Assembly (NCBI RefSeq): GCF_947502445.1
Contig: NZ_CANMZW010000010.1
Location: 1 to 64,000 of the forward strand
Source: an uncultured Brevibacillus sp.
GTDB lineage: Bacteria > Bacillota > Bacilli > Brevibacillales > Brevibacillaceae
DNA: 64,000 nucleotides
Reading direction: 5' to 3'
Shown: positions 1 to 10,104 of the stretch, one piece after another
How positions within the stretch are numbered: the stretch's first letter is position 1
Layout: each line of letters starts with the position of its first letter
The notes under the pieces: model-generated
The model's database searches: none
Told to the model about the DNA's origin: nothing
Seen by the model: the letters and a program-made list of their open reading frames with translations, nothing else
Position numbers and translations under genes: made by a program

Positions 1-306
1 ATAGAAGTACCATTTTTGAACACGAAAGTGTTCAAAATTAATTAGCAAAAGGTGTTCAATTTTACTTGACGGTTACACCCTCGGGATTAACCGAGGGTAT
101 TTTGTTCACCGAGACTACCTGCTGGAATATGCAGCGTGAATGTCCTTATAGTATGTGCAATCAAGCATCGTGTTTTCCTCCCTGACTAATTTGTTAAATT
201 TTTATAATTGTTCAAAATATCCCCTAATTCAACTACCAAATTTATGTTATCCTCAACTCACAGAACAAAATATTCAAGATATTTGAAAGGATGAGAAATC
301 ATTAAA
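1..306. other. Non-coding stretch with two hairpins
   Basis: No convincing gene. Positions 14-37 hold a perfect inverted repeat (TTTTGAACAC, GAAA loop, GTGTTCAAAA). Positions 77-98 hold a terminator-like hairpin. The rest is AT-rich and leads to the esterase at 307, whose ribosome binding site is GAAAGGATG at about 285-293. Confidence 0.6.
77..106 (+). terminator. Rho-independent terminator
   Basis: The stem ACCCTCGG/CCGAGGGT has a 6-nt loop and is followed by ATTTTGTT. It probably ends a gene that lies before the window. Confidence 0.6.
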
Positions 307-1197
307 ATGAAATTGATTGAAGATATTCCTTTTTGTACACAAAATGGAAAACCTGTTTTCCTTGATATCATTATGCAAGAAGCCCCTCCTGAACATCCTA
401 TGCCTGCGATCATCTACATCCATGGAGGCGGTTGGATGAGAGGAGATAAAGCCGCAGAAGGAGGACGTAGTTGGAACGCGCGTTTTGCCAAGCACGGTTT
501 CGTATGTGTCAACATTAATCATCGTCTAAGTGGAGAAGCCAGCTTCCCAGCACAAATACACGATGTAAAAGCAGCCGTACGCTGGGTGCGTGCTCATGCT
601 CTGGAATACAGTATTGATCCGTCAAAAATTGGGGTATGGGGTCACTCTTCTGGTGGTCATTTGGCTGCCTTACTTGGGACATCAGCATCGATCGTTGAAC
701 TTGAGGGAACCGGTGGGAATGAAGAGTATTCAAGTGAAGTACAAGCTGTATGCACCCTATCTGGGCCAACTGACCTTTCCAAAATGGGCGGCTGGCATGA
801 TCTCCCGAATTCGCCAGATGCTAGACTGTTTGGCATTAAAACCTTAACAGAAAATATAGAATTAGTATCGCGAGCAAACCCGATTACGTATATACAAAAG
901 AAGACCCCGCCTTTTTTTATTGTCCATGGTGATGCTGATAGCATCGTTCCAATCAATCAGTCCGAGTTATTGTTTGAGGCGCTTGAAGATGTTAGCTTTC
1001 TTCGTATCAAAGGTGCCGACCATGGACTTATCGGTGGAAATATGTCTATGGATGAGATACTGAATTCCATTCTTGCATTTTTTCAAAAACAATTGATGGG
1101 AACAAAGGAATCAGAAGACATCATCAAACAAAGTCGAAACGATGAAAAGAATCTGATTCAATACTTCCTAAACGACGCACTTGAATCTAGTAAATAG
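307..1197 (+). CDS. Alpha/beta hydrolase, esterase/lipase (HGGG type)
   Basis: This 296-aa protein has the oxyanion-hole motif HGGGW at residues 39-43 and the nucleophile elbow GHSSG at 112-116 (Ser114). The acid is probably the Asp in HGDAD and the base the His in GADHG near residue 240. This is the layout of BD-FAE/hormone-sensitive-lipase-like carboxylesterases, which cleave short acyl esters in the cytosol. There is no signal peptide, and the length fits the family. The gene stands alone, followed by about 470 nt of non-coding sequence, so the context does not suggest a substrate. Confidence 0.85.
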   Translation: MKLIEDIPFCTQNGKPVFLDIIMQEAPPEHPMPAIIYIHGGGWMRGDKAAEGGRSWNARFAKHGFVCVNINHRLSGEASFPAQIHDVKAAVRWVRAHALEYSIDPSKIGVWGHSSGGHLAALLGTSASIVELEGTGGNEEYSSEVQAVCTLSGPTDLSKMGGWHDLPNSPDARLFGIKTLTENIELVSRANPITYIQKKTPPFFIVHGDADSIVPINQSELLFEALEDVSFLRIKGADHGLIGGNMSMDEILNSILAFFQKQLMGTKESEDIIKQSRNDEKNLIQYFLNDALESSK

Positions 1198-1667
1198 AGG
1201 TTTCTAAATGAACTTCTGGCAGCTCGTTTATTCACTACACATTGTGTTAATCAATCTTCCAATTTAACCAGTCAACTTGGGTTACAAAAAAACGCATTAC
1301 ACTGTTTGCTATATTCAAGCTCTATATCCGCTGAAAGCTATGAACTGCATGATTCACATTTCAAGCTTTCCATCCTCATAGCCTCCTTGTTTACATACTT
1401 ACCAATGTATTAAATGGCATTTGTTCAAAAGGATTGTTTTGTATAGCATGGCTCATTTTTAAACCTGCAACCAAATGAGTTAACTTTAGTTAGCAGACAG
1501 GATCGACGAGGTGACGTATGTTAAAGTTGCCCGTTGTAAAATCCTTTTATCCGTTGATGGAACGCCGTGTGCGATGAAAGTCGCCCGCACGGTGTAGGCT
1601 CGTTCGAATACTCGATTAGAGAAGAGAATAAGACGAGAATAGCGATACGAAACCAATTAATGATGTT
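1198..1667. other. Degraded intergenic region with probable group II intron remnant
   Basis: No intact gene. At about 1546-1595 the sequence reads ATGGAACGCCGTGTGCGATG, then AAAGTCGCCCGCACGGTG. This resembles the conserved stretch of bacterial group II introns that lies just before the reverse transcriptase gene. No reverse transcriptase reading frame and no domain V/VI hairpin follow, so only a fragment would remain. The intron identification is from memory of the motif. Confidence 0.45.
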
Positions 1668-1958
1668 GTGAATGCTGGGGATGGTTGGCATAACTCTCAT
1701 GGTAGATTTGTTGATTTTTACTACACCGCCCCACAGGACGCCGCATCTGAGAAAGTGTTACAGTCTACAGACAATGGAGAAACCTGGGAGGATGCTTACC
1801 TGCCATTAGGGATTAAATCCGGCTCCTTTAATGGGATTCCCAAGCATACTGTACGTGCTGCTCAGTTAGTGGCAGGAAAAACCTATCTATTTAAGGTTGT
1901 CATTATAGGTGGTAAGAACGAAGGCGAATCAAATGTTATTACTCACACAGTAAGGTAA
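1668..1958 (+). pseudogene. Fragment of a secreted/surface beta-sandwich protein
   Basis: The 96-codon frame encodes a tyrosine- and glycine-rich sequence ending in SNVITHTVR, with repeating V/T/Y spacing as in fibronectin- or Ig-like surface domains. It has no signal peptide and no ribosome binding site before the GTG, and the frame stays open further upstream before a stop at about 1629. It therefore looks like the C-terminal piece of a larger exported protein, cut off near the intron remnant. I do not recognise the family. A terminator follows directly. Confidence 0.4.
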
Positions 1959-1969
1959 TCCATCAACGG

Positions 1970-2000
1970 CCCTCGGGGATAATCCGGGGGTTATTTTTAT
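1970..2000 (+). terminator. Rho-independent terminator
   Basis: CCCTCGG pairs with CCGGGGG (one G-T pair) around a 7-nt loop, followed by TTATTTTTAT. It ends the fragment at 1668-1958. Confidence 0.65.
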
Positions 2001-2016
2001 CGCACGAGGTGAAAAT

Positions 2017-2187
2017 GTGGTGCTCATAGTGCACGCCCTAACCATCTTACTCTGCATGTTCCTTCTAGCTCGATTGGCAGGCCTTTTTGGTGGCAAATGG
2101 AGTCCTTTTGCGAAAACAAATTGGAAGCAAGATTTCACTGCTGCACTTATCGGAACGATGATTCTCATTTGGATTAGCTACAATTGA
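2017..2187 (+). CDS. Small two-helix membrane protein, 56 aa
   Basis: A GTG codon follows GAGGTG with 5-nt spacing and opens a 56-residue frame. Residues 1-22 form a first hydrophobic helix, LTILLCMFLLARLAGLF. A polar middle (KWSPFAKTNWKQD) comes next, then a second helix, FTAALIGTMILIWISY. I do not recognise the family. The good ribosome binding site, the position after a terminator and the membrane-protein pattern favour a real small gene, but it could be a remnant. Confidence 0.45.
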   Translation: MVLIVHALTILLCMFLLARLAGLFGGKWSPFAKTNWKQDFTAALIGTMILIWISYN

Positions 2188-2320
2188 ACAGATTGAGCAT
2201 TTTGTTTTACTGCCACGTCCAATGACGGTGCTTTCACTCCCCTCCTCAACTTTTACCGCTAGGACCCAAAAAAGCTGGATAATCCCTCGTCAACTAGCAT
2301 CAAGCAGTGTCCAGGTATAT

Positions 2321-2343
2321 AAAAAAGACGCAGTACGCGTCTT
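2321..2343 (-). terminator. Rho-independent terminator of the MHS transporter gene
   Basis: Read on the minus strand, AAGACGC/GCGTCTT with a 5-nt loop is followed by TTTTTTATAT. Confidence 0.75.
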
Positions 2344-2384
2344 CTTTAGGTCTTACCTATTCGATTCATTTGCCTAATCACCAA

Positions 2385-3704
2385 TCAGCTTACGCCTTTT
2401 TTCGAATGCAGCTCAGCTTCGATTCGGGATGCCTTCGAAGTCTCACCCATACGCCAGTACGTGATCAAGCTAATCGCGATACAGCCAGCTACGTAGTAAT
2501 AAAACAGAGATTCAGAGCCGATGTTTTTGAGTCCAAGTGCAATGAACTCAGCTGTTCCGCCGAATACGGCTACTGTGATTGCGTAAGGGAAACCTACCCC
2601 AAGCGCACGGATTTCAGTCGGGAATAGTTCGGCTTTTACAATGGCATTGATGGATGTGTAGCCTGTGACAATGATCAGTCCAACCATCATCAGCAAGAAT
2701 GCAACCATCGGGCTCTTCGTCTGCTCCATCAAGAGGAACATGGGTACGGTAAACAGGGTTCCCAGAATACCGAATGCCATCAATAGAGGACGGCGGCCGA
2801 TTCGGTCAGAGAGCATGCCTGCGATCGGCTGGAGCACTACGAACACGAGCAGCGCAGTAAAGTTGATCCAGCTAACTGTTTCCTTAGGAAGCCCAACAGA
2901 ATTGACCATGAATTTTTGCAAATACGTCGTATACGTATTAAAGGCGATCGTTCCACCAAGTGTGAGTCCAACGACGGTCAGTACCGCTTTTGGATACTTC
3001 ATCAATGCGCGAAGCGTTCCCGCACTTTCACGACTCTTCTTTTCCATTTTCGTGAACTGCTCCGATTCATCCATCGAGCGGCGCAGCCACAATACAGCCA
3101 ATGCTCCGAGAGCACCGATCACGAACGGAATACGCCAGCCCCATGTGTGCATATCGGCTTCACTGAGTACTTGCTGGAGGATGATCTGAACACCGAGTGC
3201 CAGAAGCTGACCAGCAATTAGGGTCACGTACTGAAAGCTGGAATAGAAACCACGGCGACCACTGCTTGCCATCTCAGACAGGTACGTAGCGGATGTTCCA
3301 TACTCTCCACCAAGCGATAGACCTTGCAACAGACGTGCGAGAACGAGAATAATAGGAGCAAAAATACCAATTGTGCTATAACCCGGTGTTAATGCAATAA
3401 TCAACGATCCACTAGCCATGACCGTAATGGATAGCGTCAATGCTGCTCTTCTTCCGTGACGGTCTGCGTAACGTCCCATCAACAGGCTTCCCAGTGGTCG
3501 CATCAGGAATCCGATAGCGAAGATGGCTGCTGTGTTAAGAAGCTGGCTCGTCGTGTCTCCCTTTGGGAAAAACTCTGACGAGAAGTACACAGCAAAAGCA
3601 GAATAGACATACCAGTCGTACCATTCGATCAGGTTACCAATCGAACCCTTGAAAATGTTGCCCGTAATGCGTCGCGTATTCGCGCGATCATTCGTCTGAT
3701 TCAC
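2385..3704 (-). CDS. MHS-family metabolite:H+ symporter (MFS)
   Basis: A 439-aa, 12-helix major facilitator. GNLIEWYDWYVY near the N-terminus, GRYADRHGRRAA between helices 2 and 3, and LSLGGEYGTSATYLSEM in the middle are hallmarks of the metabolite:H+ symporter subfamily (KgtP, ShiA, ProP, citrate carriers), which import organic acids or related solutes. The GTG start at 3704 is chosen because AAGGAGG lies 7 nt before it; a longer TTG frame from 3815 would begin inside the sigma-54 promoter. The promoter type and the neighbouring kinase/sigma-54 activator operon suggest that this carrier is the target of that system and takes up a di- or tricarboxylate or similar acid. Confidence 0.85.
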   Translation of the reverse strand: MNQTNDRANTRRITGNIFKGSIGNLIEWYDWYVYSAFAVYFSSEFFPKGDTTSQLLNTAAIFAIGFLMRPLGSLLMGRYADRHGRRAALTLSITVMASGSLIIALTPGYSTIGIFAPIILVLARLLQGLSLGGEYGTSATYLSEMASSGRRGFYSSFQYVTLIAGQLLALGVQIILQQVLSEADMHTWGWRIPFVIGALGALAVLWLRRSMDESEQFTKMEKKSRESAGTLRALMKYPKAVLTVVGLTLGGTIAFNTYTTYLQKFMVNSVGLPKETVSWINFTALLVFVVLQPIAGMLSDRIGRRPLLMAFGILGTLFTVPMFLLMEQTKSPMVAFLLMMVGLIIVTGYTSINAIVKAELFPTEIRALGVGFPYAITVAVFGGTAEFIALGLKNIGSESLFYYYVAGCIAISLITYWRMGETSKASRIEAELHSKKGVS

Positions 3705-3798
3705 TCTGAATCCTCCTTGTTGTTGACTCTGTTTCGAAACCATACCTCTTCTCTGCAAGAATGTAACCGGTTTCAGCTTACGTTCGCATAAACATACA

Positions 3799-3815
3799 AG
3801 CAAATTGCATGCCAA
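3799..3815 (-). promoter_or_regulatory. Sigma-54 (SigL/RpoN) promoter of the MHS transporter
   Basis: The minus strand reads TTGGCATGCAATTTGCT. This matches TGGCAYG-N4-TTGCT with GG (-24) and GC (-12) separated by exactly 10 nt. Transcription should begin near 3788, giving a leader of about 85 nt before the GTG at 3704. Confidence 0.8.
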
Positions 3816-3844
3816 CTTGTTTCATTGGAAATCAATACTAATGT

Positions 3845-3856
3845 TTCCCATGGGAA
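3845..3856. promoter_or_regulatory. Perfect palindrome, possible activator site
   Basis: TTCCCATGGGAA is a perfect 12-bp palindrome centred about 37 nt upstream of the -24 element. It may bind the adjacent NtrC-type activator, although only one copy is visible and it is closer to the promoter than is usual for an enhancer. Confidence 0.35.
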
Positions 3857-3948
3857 GGAGCCCTATTTTACAAAGAATTTTTAGACGCGCCCGAATGTTT
3901 TTGCAAAAGCAATTACGATTTGAGAACGGAGAAACCAATCGTCAGAAC

Positions 3949-3994
3949 AAAAAAACCGGCAAAAAATTCCGCTTGATACGGAAGTTTTTGCCGG
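3949..3994 (-). terminator. Terminator of the kinase/activator/TAXI operon
   Basis: A long stem, CCGGCAAAAACTTCCG paired with CGGAATTTTTTGCCGG on the minus strand, is followed by TTTTTTTG. Confidence 0.8.
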
Positions 3995-4040
3995 ATCTAT
4001 TAATGAAAGCGGACTTTTTATCCTCTTTTGACAGATGAAA

Positions 4041-5020
4041 CTATGGATTCGCCATTTCTGTGTAGAATTTTGCTGCTCCCGGATGGAGCGGTACCACCAG
4101 ATCCTTCCCCGCTTCCATCCTGTCAATTTGATTGGCAGCCTCATGTGCTTCTTGCAAGATATCCAGATTTTCGAAGAAAGCCTTGGTTAGCTTATAGACT
4201 TGATCTTCTGTTAAATCAGAGCGAACGAGAAGAATATTGCGGATCGCCACCGTCGGAATGGGCTGGTCGTTATGGTAAATGCCTGCAGGGAGCTGCGCTT
4301 TTTCAAAAAACGGAAACTGCTTCGTGAGCTCCTCGATGGCATCCGACTGAATGGGGACAATCATAACTTCAGTTGTGCTTTGCAAATCCAGGACAGCAGA
4401 ATTAGGAAGGCCCGAGGTGACAAAAGCTGCGTCAATGGCATTATTTTCTAACTGATCAATCGCTTCCGCGTATGAAAGGTATTCAGGCCGGATGTCTTTA
4501 TAAGTGATACCATGCTCCCCTAGAATCATGCGTGCATTTACCTCTACACCGCTGTTCGGAGCACCTACCCCGACCCGCTTTCCTTTCAGATCGTTTACCG
4601 AGTGTATCGCGCGATCTTTTATCGTTACGATTTGCACATAGTTCAAATAAAGTCCTGCCATTGAGCTCAGATGATGAACAGGGCCGCTCGCTTGAAAGCT
4701 TTCCTGCCCGCCAAGTGCAAAAGCAGCGACATCCGACATAGCGAACGCCATGTCGGCCTTATTGTTTTCCAGAAGGCGAACATTTTCCACCGAGCCATCA
4801 GTGGAACGCACCGCTGCATTATAGCCGAGCTTATCTTTATACACCTTGGCCAACGCACCGCCAATCGTGTAATACGGCCCGGGAGCTCCGCCTGTTGCGA
4901 TCGTTACAAACGGCTGCTCACTCCCCTGACCGACTGGAGCCTGATCTGGTTTTTTCACACATCCACTCATCAAAAATGCCAGGACGAAACTGGACAGTGC
5001 AATCCAAGTGATGAATGTTC

Positions 5021-5024
<4 letters not shown>
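4041..5024 (-). CDS. TAXI-family solute-binding lipoprotein (orphan)
   Basis: A 327-aa exported protein with a lipoprotein signal ending in LMSGC (Cys22). The TAXI hallmark GGAPGPYYTIGGALAKV follows at about 45-60; VRSTDGSVENVRLL and GVGAPNSGVE also fit. TAXI proteins normally deliver substrates to a TRAP membrane subunit (DctM/fused DctQM), but none is encoded in the window. The start codon overlaps the stop of the upstream activator gene (ATGA), so it is the last gene of the kinase-activator operon. By analogy with B. subtilis DctB, it may serve as a co-sensor for the kinase rather than, or as well as, a transport protein. That role is an inference. Confidence 0.85.
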
Positions 5025-6387
<1,363 letters not shown>

Positions 6388-6388
<1 letters not shown>

Positions 6389-8310
6389 CAGCAATCTCCT
6401 CCCTTCGAAAATCGTAGTAGAAAGGTTGTCCCTGTACCCACATCACTTTTCACTTCAATTCCCCCGCCATGATCGTTCATGATTTTCTCGCTAATATACA
6501 GCCCAAGTCCAATCCCTTGGCTTTTTGTCGTATAGAAAGGCTGGAACATTTGTTGCATTTCATCCGTCTCAATGCCGGAACCCGAATCGGAAATAGCCAA
6601 ACAGACCATTCTCTCATCCTGCTGGGTAGATATAGTCAATCGCTTGTCCTGCGAGTGAGCCATAGCCTCGATCGCATTGAGAATCAGATTGATCAGCACC
6701 TGCTTGATGCGATCACGATCTACAAACACTTCCAACTCGGGAGCTATATCAATCGCAGTCCTAATCCCCTCGTTTTCGATTCGTTTTGTAAATAAGCCCA
6801 TCACCGATTGAACCAGGTCGAATAGCTTCACCCATTTTTTCTGGACAGGCTTCTCTCGTGAATAATCTAGCAAATCCTCAATGATGCGGTTCATCCTAGC
6901 CACTTCTTCTGGAACATGCTCCAGAAGTTCTGCCCGAAAACGTGAATCATCCAGCTTTTTGGGAAGCAATTCGGTAAAGGTTTTGATAGCTGTCAGCGGA
7001 TTGCGGATTTCATGGGCAATCCCTGCTACGAGCTCACCCAAGGCACGCATTTTTTCCTGTGCAATCAATCGAGCTTGCAGATGCTTCTGCTCTGTCCGAT
7101 CCTGCAGACAAAGAATTCCTCCTACTTGTTCTCCCACTGAATTAACTAAGGATGCGGTGTAGTAGTAAACAATCCGGCCTGTTCCATCCCCTAGGTGGAG
7201 CTCACCTTCAAGAAAGTGCCGATTTCCCGAACCAAGCACCTGCTGAACCGGTAGCTGCGGTAAGCAATCCAACACATAAATCTCTGCAGGCTGTTTACTC
7301 AATCCCAGCAATTTTCGTGCTGCCCGATTAATCAGTGTTATTCTCCCTGCTTGGTCAAAAGAGAGAATTCCATTGTCCACGCTGTCCAGCACTTTCGTTT
7401 GAAAAGCAAAGCTGTCCGCCAATGCAGCGGTCTGAAGCTTGACCTCTCTCTGCAAACGTTTATTCCAAAGAAAGCTTGCGGCCAAAACGAACACAACCAG
7501 CCCCATCACCATAAGCAAGCCGTACACAAGCTTGCGCCACCATTCGATCGCCAAAGCATTATAGGGTTCGAGGTACTGGGAGTACAAAGACTCGTAGGTG
7601 CCGTTTTGATACAGCTTTTCCAAGCCTTCATTCAGCTTGTTCAATGGCTCGTAATTGCCCTCTCGCACAGCAAAAGCATAATCGGAAGGCGGAATCAGTC
7701 CCGTACGAATCCGGTAGTCTTGCTGGTTTCCTGCTTTTTGCAGAACATATTCAGAGGTCCACCGGTTTCCCAGAAAAACATCGGCTCTTCCTACAAACAG
7801 CATCTCCATCGCATCTGGTTGGTTAAAGGCGACCAGCAGCTTGCCACCTCTGATGCTTTCTAATTGGGAGATGCCTGCATCGTCTCTCTGAACAGCTACC
7901 ACTTTTCCTCTCAGATCATTGATTCCGGATATATCGCGGGTAGCTGCAGGGACGACCAGAGCGTCAGCCATCGTCAAGTAGGAATCACTAAAGTCAAAAA
8001 AGGTATCGCGCGTGCTCGTATATTTCATCCCGACGACCAGATCCAGCTGACCCGCTTTTAACTGGATTACGGTATCCTCCCATTCCAGAGGAACGAATTG
8101 AATCTGATATCCGTGAAGCGTAGCCACTTTCCGAATCAGATCGATATCAAAACCGGCTGGCTCACCGTACTTATCCAAATAAGATAAAGGCGGTAAGCTT
8201 TTGTCGAAGCCAACTCTAATCAGGCGTTCTTCTTGTGCTTCCGCCAGTGCGGGCAGAAAGGAGTAGAGCGTTATCGTTAGTAAAATCATGAGCATACCTA
8301 CTAGTCGCAA
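6388..8310 (-). CDS. Sensor histidine kinase with periplasmic-type amino-acid/ligand-binding domain
   Basis: About 640 aa. A signal peptide (ending ALAEA) is followed by an SBP_bac_3-type ligand-binding domain (residues about 25-255: IRVGFDKSLPPLSY, GFDIDLI, DLVVGMKYTSTR). One transmembrane helix near 265-285 leads to a PAS domain, the HisKA motif GIAHEIRNPLTAI and a HATPase with N box LINLILNAIEAM and GIGLGLYISEKI. The TTG at 8310 is favoured because GGGGGTGG precedes it and the signal peptide then starts normally; a TTG at 8355 also keeps the frame open but has no good ribosome binding site. It probably senses an extracellular organic acid or amino acid and phosphorylates the downstream activator. 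Confidence 0.85.
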
Positions 8311-8426
8311 AAATAACCACCCCCAACAGATGAACACCTGCACATAGCATGTCAAATTCCTATTATGGACGATATGAGCAGCCTTGAAAAGAACCCTCCC
8401 CCTGGCAGATGGTTATAAGGATGTGA

Positions 8427-8476
8427 AAATAAAAAAGAGAATGCCTTCCTCCGTAAATAATGGAGAGGCATTCTCT
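8427..8476 (-). terminator. Terminator of the erythromycin-esterase-like gene
   Basis: On the minus strand AGAGAATGCCTCTCC pairs with GGAGGAAGGCATTCTCT (small bulge), followed by TTTTTTATTTT. Confidence 0.8.
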
Positions 8477-8522
8477 TGTAGTGGCATTGGCACCAACCCT
8501 GTCACTGATCGAACTGTCAATC

Positions 8523-9800
8523 TTACTTCGTTATCATCGTAGAAGGTGTAGCTGCCCTCACAAAAATGAGAGCATCAAAAGCTTTTGCCGGGATCATTTG
8601 CAAGGTGTACATCTTTTCCATTGATCCATACCATCCGCTAAAGACGGCACCAATCGCACTTACAGGCTGAGGACGATTCAGATATGCCGCAAACGCTTCA
8701 TCATGTTTTGCCTTGGTAAAATCCAGGAATCCATCCGTCCATTTTGTATTTTCAAACAGAATAGCTAATCGATGATTTCCGCTATTTTTGACATAAAATT
8801 CTTTTTGTTCGTTGGTCGTTGCGTCATTTGCGAGAAACTTGCTTTCGTAAAATTCGCTTCCGATCGCGTAGTATTCGTCCCCGAGCGCTTTTGCTAGATG
8901 AGCTCCCATGCAGGTAATGACCCCCATGGATGTGGAAGTTTTTTCGATATGTCCGTTATGTCCGGCGATGAACAGGTTTTGTCGTCCATAATACTTCTTC
9001 TCAAAGGATAAAATCCATTTCACTTTCTCAGCCATATAGTAATCGCGCGTGCTGCTATAATTTGCATTCGTTCCGCGCAGTGTAGCATTTTGCCTGATCG
9101 ACTCGGCAAAGGCTACTGCCAGATCGAAGTCTTTCTCAGAGCTTTTTGCGATATAAGCTGATTTGTGTTGATGCATTTGTTTTATCAGGCTGTTAATATG
9201 AGAGAGCCCCTCCTGCACGATGGCTGGCTTCTGATCATATACCGTTTTATCATTCAAATTCGCCAGCGCTGACTCATATTTTTCGGTAAGTGGCGGGTCC
9301 ACCTTTTTCATGTACGTGAAAAGCCCGTTTTTGTTATGGTCATAGCGCTGCATATCAAAGCCGTAAAAATGGACTTTATCTCCTGCAGTCGATTGTTCAT
9401 TATAGGAGCGCAGCCAGGAGAGCAGCTCTGCCATTTCTTTTGTATTGTAAATCGTAAAGCCGATCGCCCTCGCAGCTTCCTCAGCTGTTCCGCTACCTCC
9501 CACTATGTATTCATTCACCTTCTGTCCTCCACCGAAATCCCCCTCGATGGCAAAGACGCGAAAGCCTTGTTTTTCCACCAAATGCTTGAAGATATCTAAT
9601 TTCAGCGTGGTAAACTGCTTGTTTCCATGTGTAGCCTCTCCAAATCCAATGATGGTTTTCTTTGGCAGTTCCATTTTTGCAACGGGAACAAGATTGGATT
9701 GCAATGACTGTTGCAGCGTGTTTGCCTGCTGAGAATTGAAGCCTGTCAGCATACTCATCATGAGGAGCGAGCATATTGCAATCAGGAGCTTTTTCTTCAT
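8523..9800 (-). CDS. Erythromycin esterase-family protein, exported
   Basis: A 425-aa protein beginning MKKKLLIAICSLLMMSMLTGF, a signal peptide. The mature part carries the EreA/EreB superfamily signatures GFGEATHG, FAIEGDFGGG, FYGFDMQ and IAGHNGHIEK, which hold the family's catalytic His and Glu residues. Family members hydrolyse macrolide lactones, but many distant ones, including B. subtilis YbfO-like proteins, have unknown substrates, so macrolide resistance is not established. The ATG at 9800 has AAGAAAGAGAG upstream; a longer frame from 9878 would overlap the -10 box. It is monocistronic. Confidence 0.85.
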   Translation of the reverse strand: MKKKLLIAICSLLMMSMLTGFNSQQANTLQQSLQSNLVPVAKMELPKKTIIGFGEATHGNKQFTTLKLDIFKHLVEKQGFRVFAIEGDFGGGQKVNEYIVGGSGTAEEAARAIGFTIYNTKEMAELLSWLRSYNEQSTAGDKVHFYGFDMQRYDHNKNGLFTYMKKVDPPLTEKYESALANLNDKTVYDQKPAIVQEGLSHINSLIKQMHQHKSAYIAKSSEKDFDLAVAFAESIRQNATLRGTNANYSSTRDYYMAEKVKWILSFEKKYYGRQNLFIAGHNGHIEKTSTSMGVITCMGAHLAKALGDEYYAIGSEFYESKFLANDATTNEQKEFYVKNSGNHRLAILFENTKWTDGFLDFTKAKHDEAFAAYLNRPQPVSAIGAVFSGWYGSMEKMYTLQMIPAKAFDALIFVRAATPSTMITK

Positions 9801-9869
9801 ATCGATCTCTCTTTCTTGAGGTGCAAACGTACGACATCTCATATTTTGGTTTTTCTTACCATTTACATC

Positions 9870-9875
9870 ATTATA
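9870..9875 (-). promoter_or_regulatory. -10 box of the erythromycin-esterase-like gene
   Basis: TATAAT on the minus strand, preceded by TG, about 70 nt before the ATG at 9800. No clear -35 element is visible. The rest of 9876-10050 shows no gene. Confidence 0.45.
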
Positions 9876-10050
9876 CACTTGGCAAGCGGTGTTTACCTAC
9901 ATCAAATTTTTATTTGAGTCGCACATAAAAAGTACCAAGGTTCTTATTCCCCAGGCGCTACTCTTTACTTCAGGTCCGTAAAGTCTGCGCACCAATCAGC
10001 TTTTTGGACGTGTTATAAGAGTATGGGAGAAGTATGAACAGACTTTTCTT

Positions 10051-10081
10051 TCCAAACAAAAGACCACCCGTAAAAGGTGGT
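10051..10081 (-). terminator. Terminator of the S41 peptidase gene
   Basis: ACCACC/GGTGGT hairpin on the minus strand followed by CTTTTGTTT. Confidence 0.7.
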
Positions 10082-10104
10082 TATCGTGTTTTGGTTTGAA
10101 GCTA

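Noticed and set aside
14-37. LexA/SOS box in the inverted repeat TTTTGAACAC...GTGTTCAAAA
   Set aside because: The GAAC and GTTC halves are 8 nt apart, whereas the Gram-positive LexA site has 4 nt. More likely a simple hairpin.
2665-3189. 174-codon plus-strand frame opposite the MHS transporter
   Set aside because: Antisense shadow of the transporter, with no ribosome binding site and no family resemblance.
3705-3815. Upstream TTG extension of the MHS transporter
   Set aside because: The extra 37 codons begin inside the sigma-54 promoter and have no ribosome binding site, whereas GTG 3704 has AAGGAGG.
8483-8500. TTGGCACC as a sigma-54 -24 element
   Set aside because: No TTGC at the required -12 distance.
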